5,555 bases of DNA from Wolbachia pipientis (lineage in GTDB: Bacteria > Pseudomonadota > Alphaproteobacteria > Rickettsiales > Anaplasmataceae), in the NCBI RefSeq assembly GCF_023661085.1, contig NZ_JAHDJT010000095.1, positions 1 to 5,555 of the forward strand, given 5' to 3'. Shown here piece by piece: positions 1-5,555 of this stretch (within the stretch, counting starts at the first letter, position 1; each line of letters opens with the position of its first letter). The notes below the pieces were generated by a model. That model was not told the DNA's origin, did no database searches, and saw nothing but the letters and a program-made list of their open reading frames with translations. A program made the position numbers and the translations under genes.

Positions 1-16
1 CAAGTTCTCTTGTCAT
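1..16 (-). CDS. Possible 5' end of a leftward gene (first five codons only)
   Basis: On the minus strand an ATG at 16-14 opens a frame that runs off the left edge and reads M-T-R-E-L. An AGG (24-22) lies five bases before it, a reasonable Shine-Dalgarno core, and a consensus-like minus-strand promoter (62-91) is placed to give a leader of about 40 bases. These signals fit the start of a gene divergent from rpsA. Five codons do not allow identification, and the promoter could instead serve an RNA gene or a later start beyond the edge. Confidence 0.35.
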
Positions 17-61
17 TTTAACCTGTACAGATTGGGAAGTTAAACAAATAGCTTTAATCTT

Positions 62-91
62 ATTATAAAGGGTAATGGTGAAGGGTGTCAA
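62..91 (-). promoter_or_regulatory. Strong consensus-like sigma-70 promoter, leftward
   Basis: Read on the minus strand, a perfect TTGACA (91-86) is followed after 18 bases by a perfect TATAAT (67-62). Both hexamers match the housekeeping sigma consensus at all six positions, which is notable even in AT-rich DNA. The transcription start would lie near 55, and the first ATG downstream is at 16. It would drive whatever gene lies beyond the left edge, divergently from rpsA. The call rests on sequence match only. Confidence 0.6.
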
Positions 92-129
92 GTAGTTTTT
101 GTTTCTATTGGAGACAGTTGTTGTATGCC

Positions 130-139
130 TAGCGCGCTA
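130..139. repeat. GC-rich 10-bp perfect palindrome in the rpsA upstream region
   Basis: TAGCGCGCTA reads the same on both strands and is the most GC-rich patch of an otherwise AT-rich intergenic region. It lies between the leftward promoter (62-91) and the rightward rpsA promoter (193-220). It could be a protein-binding site or a fragment of a dispersed repeat. It has no flanking U tract that would make it a terminator. No function can be assigned from sequence alone. Confidence 0.4.
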
Positions 140-192
140 CCAAAAGCTGTTTTTTATGCAAGAAGTCTATCAGTGAGTTAACAAAAAACTGC

Positions 193-220
193 TTGTAACT
201 AGTTGTTAATACTATATAAT
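193..220 (+). promoter_or_regulatory. Candidate promoter of rpsA
   Basis: A TTGTAA -35 hexamer (193-198, four of six consensus matches) is followed after 16 bases by a perfect TATAAT -10 hexamer (215-220). The predicted transcription start near 227 gives a leader of about 34 bases before the rpsA ATG at 261. It is the best rightward promoter in the first 260 bases, and could also serve the downstream IHF-like gene and perhaps zapA, since I found no terminator between them. Confidence 0.55.
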
Positions 221-260
221 GTATTATTTCTAATAAAGTTTAAATTGAAGGGCGCATTGC

Positions 261-1913
261 ATGAATAATAATGATCCAACAGCAAATCTACCGATTAGTA
301 TCAGAAAACTATCGTCAAACAAGTTCGTAGAAGATATATTTCAAGGCCAGTTTGAAGATCAAAGTAACATTTTATTTGAAGATTCTTTTATTAATAAAAT
401 TAAGGAAGGAGATGTAGTAGAAGGTGTCATTACACGAGTAAATCCCAATGACATCGTAGTCGACGTTGGCTTAAAGTCTGATGGGAGAATTCCAATCAAG
501 GAGCTTGGTTGCAACGATGAGATTGTTGTTGGTTCTAAAATTAGAGTTTATGTAGAGAGAATTGAAGACTATCATGGTAATGTAGTTCTTAGCCGTGAAA
601 AAGCAATTAGGGATGAAAAATGGCATAAACTGGAAGAAGATGCAGTTACAAGAGCTGAAGTCAGTGGAATTATTAAACGCTCAATTAAATGCGGCTTTAT
701 TGTTGATCTTGGTGACGGAATAAGTGCCTTTTTGCCGCTGAGTCATGTGGATCTGAAGCAAGTAAAAGATGCCAAGCACCTCATTGAAACTGAGCAAAAG
801 TTCATCGTGCTTAAAATGGATAAGAAACAGGGTAATATCGTAGTATCAAGGAAGTTAGTATTAGAAAAATTGCACGCTGGTGAAAAAACCAAGTTTTTAG
901 AGTCTTTAAATGAGGGTGATATAATAGAAGGAAAAATAAAAAGCATTACTCATTATGGTGTATTCGTTGGCATTCATGAGTCAGATGCAGTAGGAGTTAT
1001 AGATGGATTGCTACATATCACAGATATCTCTTGGAGTAGGGTAAGTCACCCATCTGCAGTTTTTGCTTGTGGCCAGACTATAAAGGTCAAAGTTATAAAA
1101 ATAGATAAGGAAAATGCAAAAGTTTCCCTAGGCATAAAGCAGCTAGAAGATAACCCTTGGCAAGATGTAGAGTCAAAATATCCGATTGACAGCGTTCATA
1201 AGGGGCATATAACAAGCATAGAAGATTATGGGTTATTTGTTGAACTTCAGCCTGGAATCGAAGGTTTAGTTCACTCATCAGAAATAACTTGGGTTAAGAG
1301 CAATCTACCAGTTAGTAGTCTTGTAACTAGGGGGCAAGAAGTGTCTGTTAAAATTCTCAGTATCGATACTACTAAAAACAGAATGAGCTTGAGTATGAAA
1401 AGGTGTGTGGATAACCCTTGGCAAGCATTTGTCAATAAATATCCTCCTGGCTCCATTGTCTCTGGTAAAGTTAAAAATAATGCTGGCTCATATATATCTG
1501 TTACTTTTGATGATCATGAAATAGATGAAAATGTTGAAGGGACAATTTATATGCAAGATCTAAGTTGGTCTAAAAATGGTTCAGATGAGATAAAAAAGTA
1601 TAATGTGGGTGATGCAATAGAGGCAAAAGTAATAAGGGTTAACGTGAATCGAACAAGAATTCACCTTGGCATAAAGCAAATGGAGTATGATCCACTTATA
1701 GAGCTGATAAAGAAAGTCAAGGTAGGAGACAAGATGCAGGTTACTGTAGGTAAGAGAGAAGATAGTGGACTAGTTGTTGAAGTTGAAAATGATGTAACTC
1801 TCTTAATAGATCAAGAGCATCTACCGGAAAATAAAAAGTTTTCTATGTCAGAAAGGATAGAAGTTGAAGTATTGGGCATTGAAGAATATAATATAATACT
1901 ATCTGCTAAATGA
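261..1913 (+). CDS. rpsA: 30S ribosomal protein S1
   Basis: S1 binds mRNA on the 30S subunit and helps start translation, which matters for genes with weak Shine-Dalgarno sequences such as several in this window. The 550-residue protein is near the usual length (557 in E. coli) and shows six S1/OB-fold repeats at about residues 48-112, 128-197, 218-298, 309-385, 396-478 and 488-550. Repeats 1-2 are the divergent ribosome-anchoring pair. Repeats 3 and 4 carry the typical YGxFV, GLLHITD/GLVHSSE and DNPW signatures. Repeat 3 has about six extra residues (around 238-247) compared with the E. coli protein, and repeat 5 lacks the usual aromatic YGxF strand. Repeat 6 is divergent, as is common. The ATG at 261 has GAAGGG (247-252) eight bases upstream. 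The IHF-like gene follows after 22 bases, the known rpsA-ihfB order, but no cmk precedes it. Confidence 0.97.
   Translation: MNNNDPTANLPISIRKLSSNKFVEDIFQGQFEDQSNILFEDSFINKIKEGDVVEGVITRVNPNDIVVDVGLKSDGRIPIKELGCNDEIVVGSKIRVYVERIEDYHGNVVLSREKAIRDEKWHKLEEDAVTRAEVSGIIKRSIKCGFIVDLGDGISAFLPLSHVDLKQVKDAKHLIETEQKFIVLKMDKKQGNIVVSRKLVLEKLHAGEKTKFLESLNEGDIIEGKIKSITHYGVFVGIHESDAVGVIDGLLHITDISWSRVSHPSAVFACGQTIKVKVIKIDKENAKVSLGIKQLEDNPWQDVESKYPIDSVHKGHITSIEDYGLFVELQPGIEGLVHSSEITWVKSNLPVSSLVTRGQEVSVKILSIDTTKNRMSLSMKRCVDNPWQAFVNKYPPGSIVSGKVKNNAGSYISVTFDDHEIDENVEGTIYMQDLSWSKNGSDEIKKYNVGDAIEAKVIRVNVNRTRIHLGIKQMEYDPLIELIKKVKVGDKMQVTVGKREDSGLVVEVENDVTLLIDQEHLPENKKFSMSERIEVEVLGIEEYNIILSAK
1149..1425 (+). repeat. 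Two exact 16-base copies inside the S1 repeats
   Basis: GATAACCCTTGGCAAG occurs at 1149-1164 and again at 1410-1425, 261 bases (87 codons) apart and in the same frame. Both copies encode Asp-Asn-Pro-Trp-Gln at the end of S1 repeats 3 and 4. They reflect the internal repeat structure of the protein. The surrounding codons differ, so this is not a recent duplication of the whole domain. Confidence 0.7.
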
Positions 1914-1935
1914 TTGTAATTTTAGCTTCGTGTAA

Positions 1936-2229
1936 ATGGCAACGAAATCTAACATAATAACAAAAGTGGCAGAGAAGCATCCTTTCTTAGATAAAATGGT
2001 TATGGCGGCTATAGTCAACAGATTTTTTGAGATACTTTCGAGTACATTAAAGCTTCATAATAGAATTGAAATTAGAGGATTTGGCTCCTTTTCAATTAGG
2101 AGTTATAATTTGAAAGAGACAAGTCACTTTATGTCACAGAAATTTGTAAAAAATCGATACTTTAAGACATATTTTCGTAGCAGTAAAAAATTATCCTATT
2201 TAATAAATGAACAAAAGTTTATATCGTAA
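1936..2229 (+). CDS. ihfB: Divergent IHF/HU-family DNA-binding protein (IHF-beta position)
   Basis: IHF and HU proteins bind DNA as dimers and bend it, shaping the nucleoid and promoter complexes. The 97-residue protein has the family's helical N-terminal dimerisation region (about residues 1-45) and the diagnostic segment IEIRGFGSFSIR, nearly identical to IHF-beta. Its place directly after rpsA, 22 bases away, is the classic ihfB position. The DNA-gripping arm is unusual: the GRNPxTG motif with the intercalating proline is replaced by an ETSHFMSQ-like stretch, and the protein contains only one proline, near the N-terminus. The C-terminal FRSSKKL segment aligns with FKPGKEL of E. coli. The start is fixed by an in-frame TAA (1933-1935) directly before the ATG, and no Shine-Dalgarno is visible. 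Family membership is clear. The symbol rests on synteny, and ability to bend DNA is doubtful. Confidence 0.82.
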   Translation: MATKSNIITKVAEKHPFLDKMVMAAIVNRFFEILSSTLKLHNRIEIRGFGSFSIRSYNLKETSHFMSQKFVKNRYFKTYFRSSKKLSYLINEQKFIS

Positions 2230-2284
2230 GTAAGATGAAAGTGGGGGTAAGTTAACGTTATACAATAAAAGTTTTTAGCATTAT

Positions 2285-2602
2285 ATGCAAGTAGTAGAAA
2301 TAGTTATACGCAACAGTACATACAAAATATCTTGTGAAAGTGGAAAAAAGGATCATTTATTGTATCTTGCTGATAATTTTAACAAGCTAGTTAGCTCTAT
2401 ATCTCAAAAAACTGGAGGTAAGGGCTCAGACGCATTAAATTTCCTACTTGCAGCACTGACTCTTGAGGATAAAGTTTTAGAATTAACAAAAAAATTGGAC
2501 GAAATGAATCAAGAGTATGAAAAGTATAGAAACGAGAAAAGAATAGAATACACCAAAGTGTTAAGTAGAGTAAATAAAATTATTGAGTGCATAAAGGATT
2601 AG
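2285..2602 (+). CDS. zapA: Cell division protein ZapA
   Basis: ZapA binds FtsZ in the cytoplasm and promotes bundling and stability of the division ring. The 105-residue protein has the family layout: a short beta-strand head (residues 3-16, VEIVIRNSTYKISC) followed by a Gly-Lys turn, a helix with LLYLADNFNKLV (25-36), the LLAALTLEDKVLEL core (54-67), and a long charged C-terminal helix (about 60-104) expected to form the coiled-coil tetramer. An in-frame TAG at 2276-2278 leaves ATG 2285 as the first possible start. No clear Shine-Dalgarno precedes it. It follows the IHF-like gene by 55 bases on the same strand and is probably co-transcribed. Its last 23 bases overlap the 3' end of the convergent sdhE. 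I see no ZapB partner in the window. Confidence 0.88.
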   Translation: MQVVEIVIRNSTYKISCESGKKDHLLYLADNFNKLVSSISQKTGGKGSDALNFLLAALTLEDKVLELTKKLDEMNQEYEKYRNEKRIEYTKVLSRVNKIIECIKD

Positions 2603-2855
2603 CTTCAATGAAGCAAGTAATTAAGTCTATTATCTTACTATCTAAGTTGGAAGGAAGGTTTGCTTTGCGAGTTATATAACAATACAACTCATAATCATCA
2701 AGATCAACTATCTTTTCATACTCAATTAGTTCATTTAGGGAAAATTTATTAAGATACTTCAGTGCAAAATACCCTAAAAGTACGTCGGTTTCTTTGCACC
2801 CTCTGTGCCAGCTTCTATACATCAGTTTTTTTCTTAATAAAGAGGTATCTGCCAC
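2580..2855 (-). CDS. sdhE: Succinate dehydrogenase assembly factor SdhE (SDHAF2/Sdh5 family)
   Basis: SdhE helps attach FAD covalently to the SdhA subunit of succinate dehydrogenase (complex II, TCA cycle) and acts in the cytoplasm. The 91-residue protein is typical in length for this small five-helix family. It carries the signature RKKLMYRSWHRG (residues 8-19) with the conserved RGxxE (R18-G19-x-x-E22) needed for flavinylation in studied members. ELIEYEKIVDLDDYELYCYI (42-61) matches the family's L-x-x-[YF]-E-x-[LI]-[LV]-x-x-x-D-x-[DE]-L-[YF] pattern. The chosen start is GTG (2855-2853) without a good Shine-Dalgarno. The next Met (residue 12) would cut into the conserved region. It is transcribed opposite to its neighbours, overlaps the zapA 3' end by 23 bases, and diverges from rseP. 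No sdhABCD genes are visible here. Confidence 0.9.
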   Translation of the reverse strand: MADTSLLRKKLMYRSWHRGCKETDVLLGYFALKYLNKFSLNELIEYEKIVDLDDYELYCYITRKANLPSNLDSKIIDLITCFIEANPLCTQ

Positions 2856-2870
2856 TGTTACTAAACTTTT

Positions 2871-2893
2871 TTTAATTTAAAGATTAAATTAAA
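2871..2893. repeat. AT-only inverted repeat between sdhE and rseP
   Basis: TTTAATTTAA (2871-2880) and its exact reverse complement TTAAATTAAA (2884-2893) flank a three-base centre, AGA. The repeat overlaps the -10 hexamer and spacer of the predicted sdhE promoter and lies just upstream of the rseP -35. It could be an operator for a dimeric regulator or an AT-rich upstream element. In such AT-rich DNA chance is also a fair explanation. As a terminator it would be very weak. Confidence 0.45.
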
Positions 2894-2903
2894 CACTTGT
2901 CAA
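2875..2903 (-). promoter_or_regulatory. Candidate sdhE promoter
   Basis: On the minus strand a perfect TTGACA -35 (2903-2898) is followed after 17 bases by TTAAAT (2880-2875, four of six -10 matches). The predicted start near 2868 leaves a leader of only about 13 bases before the GTG at 2855, in keeping with the missing Shine-Dalgarno. The -35 uses the same base pairs as the -35 of the predicted rseP promoter on the other strand. Confidence 0.45.
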
Positions 2904-2925
2904 GCAAGGCGCATTTTAATATACT
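2897..2925 (+). promoter_or_regulatory. Candidate rseP-bamA promoter
   Basis: TTGTCA (2897-2902, five of six -35 matches) and TATACT (2920-2925, five of six -10 matches) are separated by the ideal 17 bases. Transcription would begin near 2932, giving a leader of about 22 bases to the GTG at 2954. The match lies inside the longest possible rseP reading frame, so it argues against translation starting at TTG 2897. It probably drives bamA as well, which follows rseP closely. Confidence 0.55.
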
Positions 2926-2953
2926 TAACATTTTGTTAATATCTAAAATACAG

Positions 2954-4069
2954 GTGGAATTAATTTCTAATCTTGTCCATCAGCTTAGTAATGGAGCATA
3001 TGATCTTTTGTCATTTGCTTTAATCATCTCTGTTGTAGTATTTGTGCATGAATATGGGCACTATATTATTGCTAAAGCATGCAAAGTTAAAGTTGAGTCT
3101 TTTTCTATAGGGTTTGGTCCTGAAATCTTTGGTTTTCATAACAAGTCTGGAACTAGATGGAAATTGAGTACCATTCCACTAGGTGGTTATGTTAAAATGT
3201 TAGGAGACAGTAATGCAGCAAGCGTGCCAGCCAATCAACAAGAGTCGACTGAGGAAGGAAAGTTGTATTCACTTCATACAAAACCACGATATAAAAAAGC
3301 AGCAATAGTTTTTGCAGGACCATTTGCAAACATGGTACTTGCTGTTATAGCTTTTACAATATTCTTTAGCACAGTAGGTTACTATCACACTCCACCAGTG
3401 ATTGAAAATGTAATTGAGGGTAGCGCAGCAGAGCAAGCTGGCTTACTGCCAGGCGACATTATTATACAGGTCAATGAGTATAAAATAAAATATTTTGAAG
3501 ATATTCCGCGCGTGATGAGGTCAAGCCTTGAGGAGAAAATGGAAATTAAGTATAGTCGAAACAACGAGGAGCATAGAATTACTCTGACTCCATCGATAAT
3601 TAAAGATGCTTCTAACACCACAATAGGAAGAATTATAGGAATTACTTCAGTCAACATGGCAGGATTAAAACAGTCATCTTTTCTTGGAGCTGTAAGCCTG
3701 TCAGTAAGCGAAACTTACCACACTATGTACTTAACAATCAAGGCTCTCTTTCAAATTATCGTTGGTAAGAGGAGTATAAATGAAATAGGTGGACCAATAA
3801 AAATTGCAAAATATTCAGGACAATCAGCTAAAAAGGGATTTAGCATGGTTTTATATTTCATGGCGATCCTTTCAGCTACTTTGGCTGCAGTTAATTTGCT
3901 ACCAATTCCGCTGCTGGATGGTGGACACTTATTTAACTATATTATAGAGGCAGTTATACGTAGAGATTTGGGTCCGAGATATCATAAATATGCAGCTACT
4001 TTTGGTGCTACCGTATTGTTCTTGCTGATGGCAATTGCGATCTCAAATGATATCAGACATCTTTTTTAA
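2954..4069 (+). CDS. rseP: Site-2 intramembrane zinc metalloprotease RseP
   Basis: RseP cleaves substrates within the inner membrane; in E. coli it releases sigma-E by cutting RseA. The zinc site HEYGH (residues 32-36) lies in the first membrane helix (about 15-40), and NLLPIPLLDGG (314-324), with the third zinc ligand Asp322, lies in a late one. The S2P landmarks GGYVKMLGD (77-85) and GPFAN (122-126) are present. One PDZ domain spans about 149-215, where E. coli RseP has two, which explains the 371-residue length against about 450. A last membrane helix spans about 347-365. The frame is open from a TTG at 2897 (390 residues), but that TTG is the -35 of a good promoter. GTG 2954 places the zinc motif nearer its usual N-terminal position. 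Neither start has a strong Shine-Dalgarno. bamA follows after 7 bases, a conserved proteobacterial order. Confidence 0.9.
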   Translation: MELISNLVHQLSNGAYDLLSFALIISVVVFVHEYGHYIIAKACKVKVESFSIGFGPEIFGFHNKSGTRWKLSTIPLGGYVKMLGDSNAASVPANQQESTEEGKLYSLHTKPRYKKAAIVFAGPFANMVLAVIAFTIFFSTVGYYHTPPVIENVIEGSAAEQAGLLPGDIIIQVNEYKIKYFEDIPRVMRSSLEEKMEIKYSRNNEEHRITLTPSIIKDASNTTIGRIIGITSVNMAGLKQSSFLGAVSLSVSETYHTMYLTIKALFQIIVGKRSINEIGGPIKIAKYSGQSAKKGFSMVLYFMAILSATLAAVNLLPIPLLDGGHLFNYIIEAVIRRDLGPRYHKYAATFGATVLFLLMAIAISNDIRHLF

Positions 4070-4076
4070 GATAAAT

Positions 4077-5555
4077 ATGAAGAAACTGTTTTATATATTA
4101 ATAGTAATTTTTATCTCTGTTCCTACCCTACTTGTTGCTTTAGAAAACGAGAAAAAAACGCAGATAAAGGATATTAAATACGTTGGCAATGAGCGAATTG
4201 GCAGTCAAACAATAAAGTTCTATACAAAATTAGAACCTAGCAGTTATGTAAATAACGATGACATAGATTCAATTATAAAGAGTTTATACAAAACAAAATT
4301 ATTTGCTAATGTTAACGCTTACATCGATGATGAAAAAAACTTGATAATAAAAGTCCAAGAAAATCCACTAATTAACAAGATAATATTAAAAGGCAATAAA
4401 CTATTTAAAAGCAAAGAACTGTTAAATAACGTGATTCAATCAAAACCCTTGACTATTTTTGCTGAAACAAAATTACAAAATGATTTACTGAATTTAATCA
4501 CAACTTATAGAAACAACGGTAAGATCGGCGCTAAAATTGAATATGAGTTGAATAAGCTTGATGGCAACAGGGTTAACTTAGTCTTTAAAATAAAAGAGGG
4601 TAAAACATCTAGAATTAAGGACATAAGATTTATAGGCAATAAAAACTTCTCAGAAAATGAGCTAGAACAAGCTATTAAAACGCAAAGTAATGATATATTT
4701 AATAAGTTATTTAGAGCTATTTTTAAAGATGGAAATCATTATTCACCACAGTACTTATTAATCAACGAAGAGTTGCTTGATCACTTCTATTCGTCCAAGG
4801 GGTATATCAACAATAGTATTCAGCCGATTGCTGAAGTTGATAATAACAATCAAGTGGTGTTAACTTTTTTGATTGATGAAGGGGAGCAATATTTGTTTGG
4901 AAGCAATAAAATTGATGTTGAAGCTAAAATTCAGGACCCAAACCTAAAAGAAGAGATGTTAAAACTAATAACTGAGGAAGGTAACAAAGTATTCGATAAG
5001 GTTAAAATTAGTAATACGGTAGAAAAAATAAACAAATATTTAAACGAGAGAGGATATATATTTGCAAAAGTCAATCCAGAATATACACAACGTGGCAATG
5101 TTGTAGATGTAACTTATAGGGTGCTGCCAGGTAAAAAGATTTACATAAATCAAATTACAATAGACGGTAACGACCGTACTTTAGATAAAGTGATCAGAAG
5201 TAAGCTCAGTGTAGCAGAAGGTGACGCGTATAACACATCTGAGATTCAAAAATCGCGTAGAAAATTGATTGGCAGTGATTTTTTTGAAGCAGTAAAAATA
5301 AATAGTTATGCAATTAATGATAATGTAGTGAATCTTAACTTAGATATTAAAGAAAAAAACACTACCTCGTTATATTTAGGAGGAGGTGTGTCTTTTCCTG
5401 GCGGAGCATTTTTTAAAACTGATTTTAAAGACCGTAATTTATTTGGTAGCGGAAAAGAGCTCTCCTTTGCCATTGAGAAAAGTCGATACGTGTTTTCGAC
5501 TGATTTAGAAGTCGTTGAAAATAATTTTAATGATTCCGATACATCATTAGGTGTA
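4077..5555 (+). CDS. bamA: Outer membrane protein assembly factor BamA (3' end cut off by the window)
   Basis: BamA is the core of the BAM complex and folds beta-barrel proteins into the outer membrane. The frame stays open for 493 codons to the right edge. Residues 1-21 form a signal peptide (MKKLFYILIVIFISV, then a hydrophobic stretch ending in Ala) with cleavage likely near A21. Five POTRA domains follow at about 30-96, 99-175, 179-269, 270-352 and 355-427, recognisable by recurring I-x-x-[IV]-x-[FYV]-x-G-N starts (KYVGNERI, ILKGNKLF, RFIGNKNF, ITIDGNDR) and VxE/IKEG-type ends. The barrel begins near 431 with LYLGGGVSFPGGAFF and DRNLFGSGKEL (about 449-459), the typical G-x-G and N-[LF]-x-G-x-G first strands. 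About half the protein, the rest of the barrel, lies outside. The ATG is 7 bases after the rseP stop, with only a weak TAAG as Shine-Dalgarno, so co-transcription with rseP is likely. Confidence 0.95.
   Translation, partial: MKKLFYILIVIFISVPTLLVALENEKKTQIKDIKYVGNERIGSQTIKFYTKLEPSSYVNNDDIDSIIKSLYKTKLFANVNAYIDDEKNLIIKVQENPLINKIILKGNKLFKSKELLNNVIQSKPLTIFAETKLQNDLLNLITTYRNNGKIGAKIEYELNKLDGNRVNLVFKIKEGKTSRIKDIRFIGNKNFSENELEQAIKTQSNDIFNKLFRAIFKDGNHYSPQYLLINEELLDHFYSSKGYINNSIQPIAEVDNNNQVVLTFLIDEGEQYLFGSNKIDVEAKIQDPNLKEEMLKLITEEGNKVFDKVKISNTVEKINKYLNERGYIFAKVNPEYTQRGNVVDVTYRVLPGKKIYINQITIDGNDRTLDKVIRSKLSVAEGDAYNTSEIQKSRRKLIGSDFFEAVKINSYAINDNVVNLNLDIKEKNTTSLYLGGGVSFPGGAFFKTDFKDRNLFGSGKELSFAIEKSRYVFSTDLEVVENNFNDSDTSLGV

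Noticed and set aside
122..150. tRNA-like TTGGTAGCGCGCTAGGC on the minus strand
   Set aside because: It recalls a tRNA D-arm, but the D stem does not pair, and I find no T-arm GGTTCGA, acceptor stem or anticodon arm at the right distances.
743..1456. Minus-strand open frames inside rpsA (743-946, 1093-1278, 1271-1456)
   Set aside because: They lie opposite a strongly conserved S1 gene, resemble no protein family and have no start signals. They are shadow frames.
2251..2266. GTTAAC palindrome and TACAAT upstream of zapA, as a separate zapA promoter
   Set aside because: TACAAT resembles a -10 (five of six), but nothing like TTGACA lies 15-19 bases upstream. In AT-rich DNA a lone -10-like hexamer is weak evidence.
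2602..2614. Small hairpin GCTTC-AAT-GAAGC just after the zapA stop, as a terminator
   Set aside because: The stem is only five base pairs and no U tract follows on either strand. It also lies inside the sdhE coding sequence.
3385..3657. Minus-strand open frame of 90 codons inside rseP
   Set aside because: It lies opposite the RseP PDZ region, which is clearly coding on the plus strand, and shows no recognisable domain.
4060..4069. T-rich end of rseP as a terminator before bamA
   Set aside because: The T run has no stable GC stem in front of it, and bamA starts only 7 bases after the rseP stop, so read-through is expected.

Overview
The window is AT-rich, compactly coded DNA that looks chromosomal and comes from an alphaproteobacterium of the order Rickettsiales. 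The style of the proteins (a six-repeat S1, a very divergent IHF-like protein, a short one-PDZ RseP, a Lys/Asn/Ile-rich BamA) and the weak Shine-Dalgarno sequences suggest Anaplasmataceae, most likely Wolbachia or a close relative. That placement comes from recognising the proteins, not from a database search. I see no mobile element, CRISPR array, rRNA or convincing tRNA, and no phage or toxin genes. All six main genes are housekeeping genes.

Layout. Positions 1-260 hold no complete gene. A consensus leftward promoter (62-91) faces the left edge, where the first codons of a minus-strand gene may lie, and a rightward promoter (193-220) lies before rpsA. A rightward group follows: rpsA (261-1913, ribosomal protein S1), an IHF/HU-family gene (1936-2229, the classic rpsA-ihfB pairing, here without cmk) and zapA (2285-2602, FtsZ-ring protein). 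The minus-strand sdhE (2580-2855, flavinylation factor of succinate dehydrogenase) converges on zapA and overlaps its 3' end by 23 bases. A short divergent region (2856-2953) separates sdhE from rseP (best start 2954, ending 4069; site-2 intramembrane protease). bamA (4077 to the right edge, incomplete) follows rseP after 7 bases and encodes the outer-membrane protein assembly factor.

How the genes work together. rpsA and ihfB serve translation initiation and nucleoid structure, zapA cell division, and sdhE respiratory complex II. rseP-bamA is the conserved envelope pair: BamA inserts beta-barrel proteins, and RseP-type proteases cut membrane-embedded substrates in envelope regulation.

The most useful observations are regulatory or structural. 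The sdhE and rseP promoters appear to share the same -35 base pairs, with an AT-only inverted repeat beside them. This also argues that rseP starts at GTG 2954, not at the upstream TTG. zapA and sdhE overlap tail to tail with no visible terminator. The IHF-like protein has lost the arm motif with the DNA-bending proline. S1 carries a short insertion in repeat 3. I did not find a new multi-gene system here.
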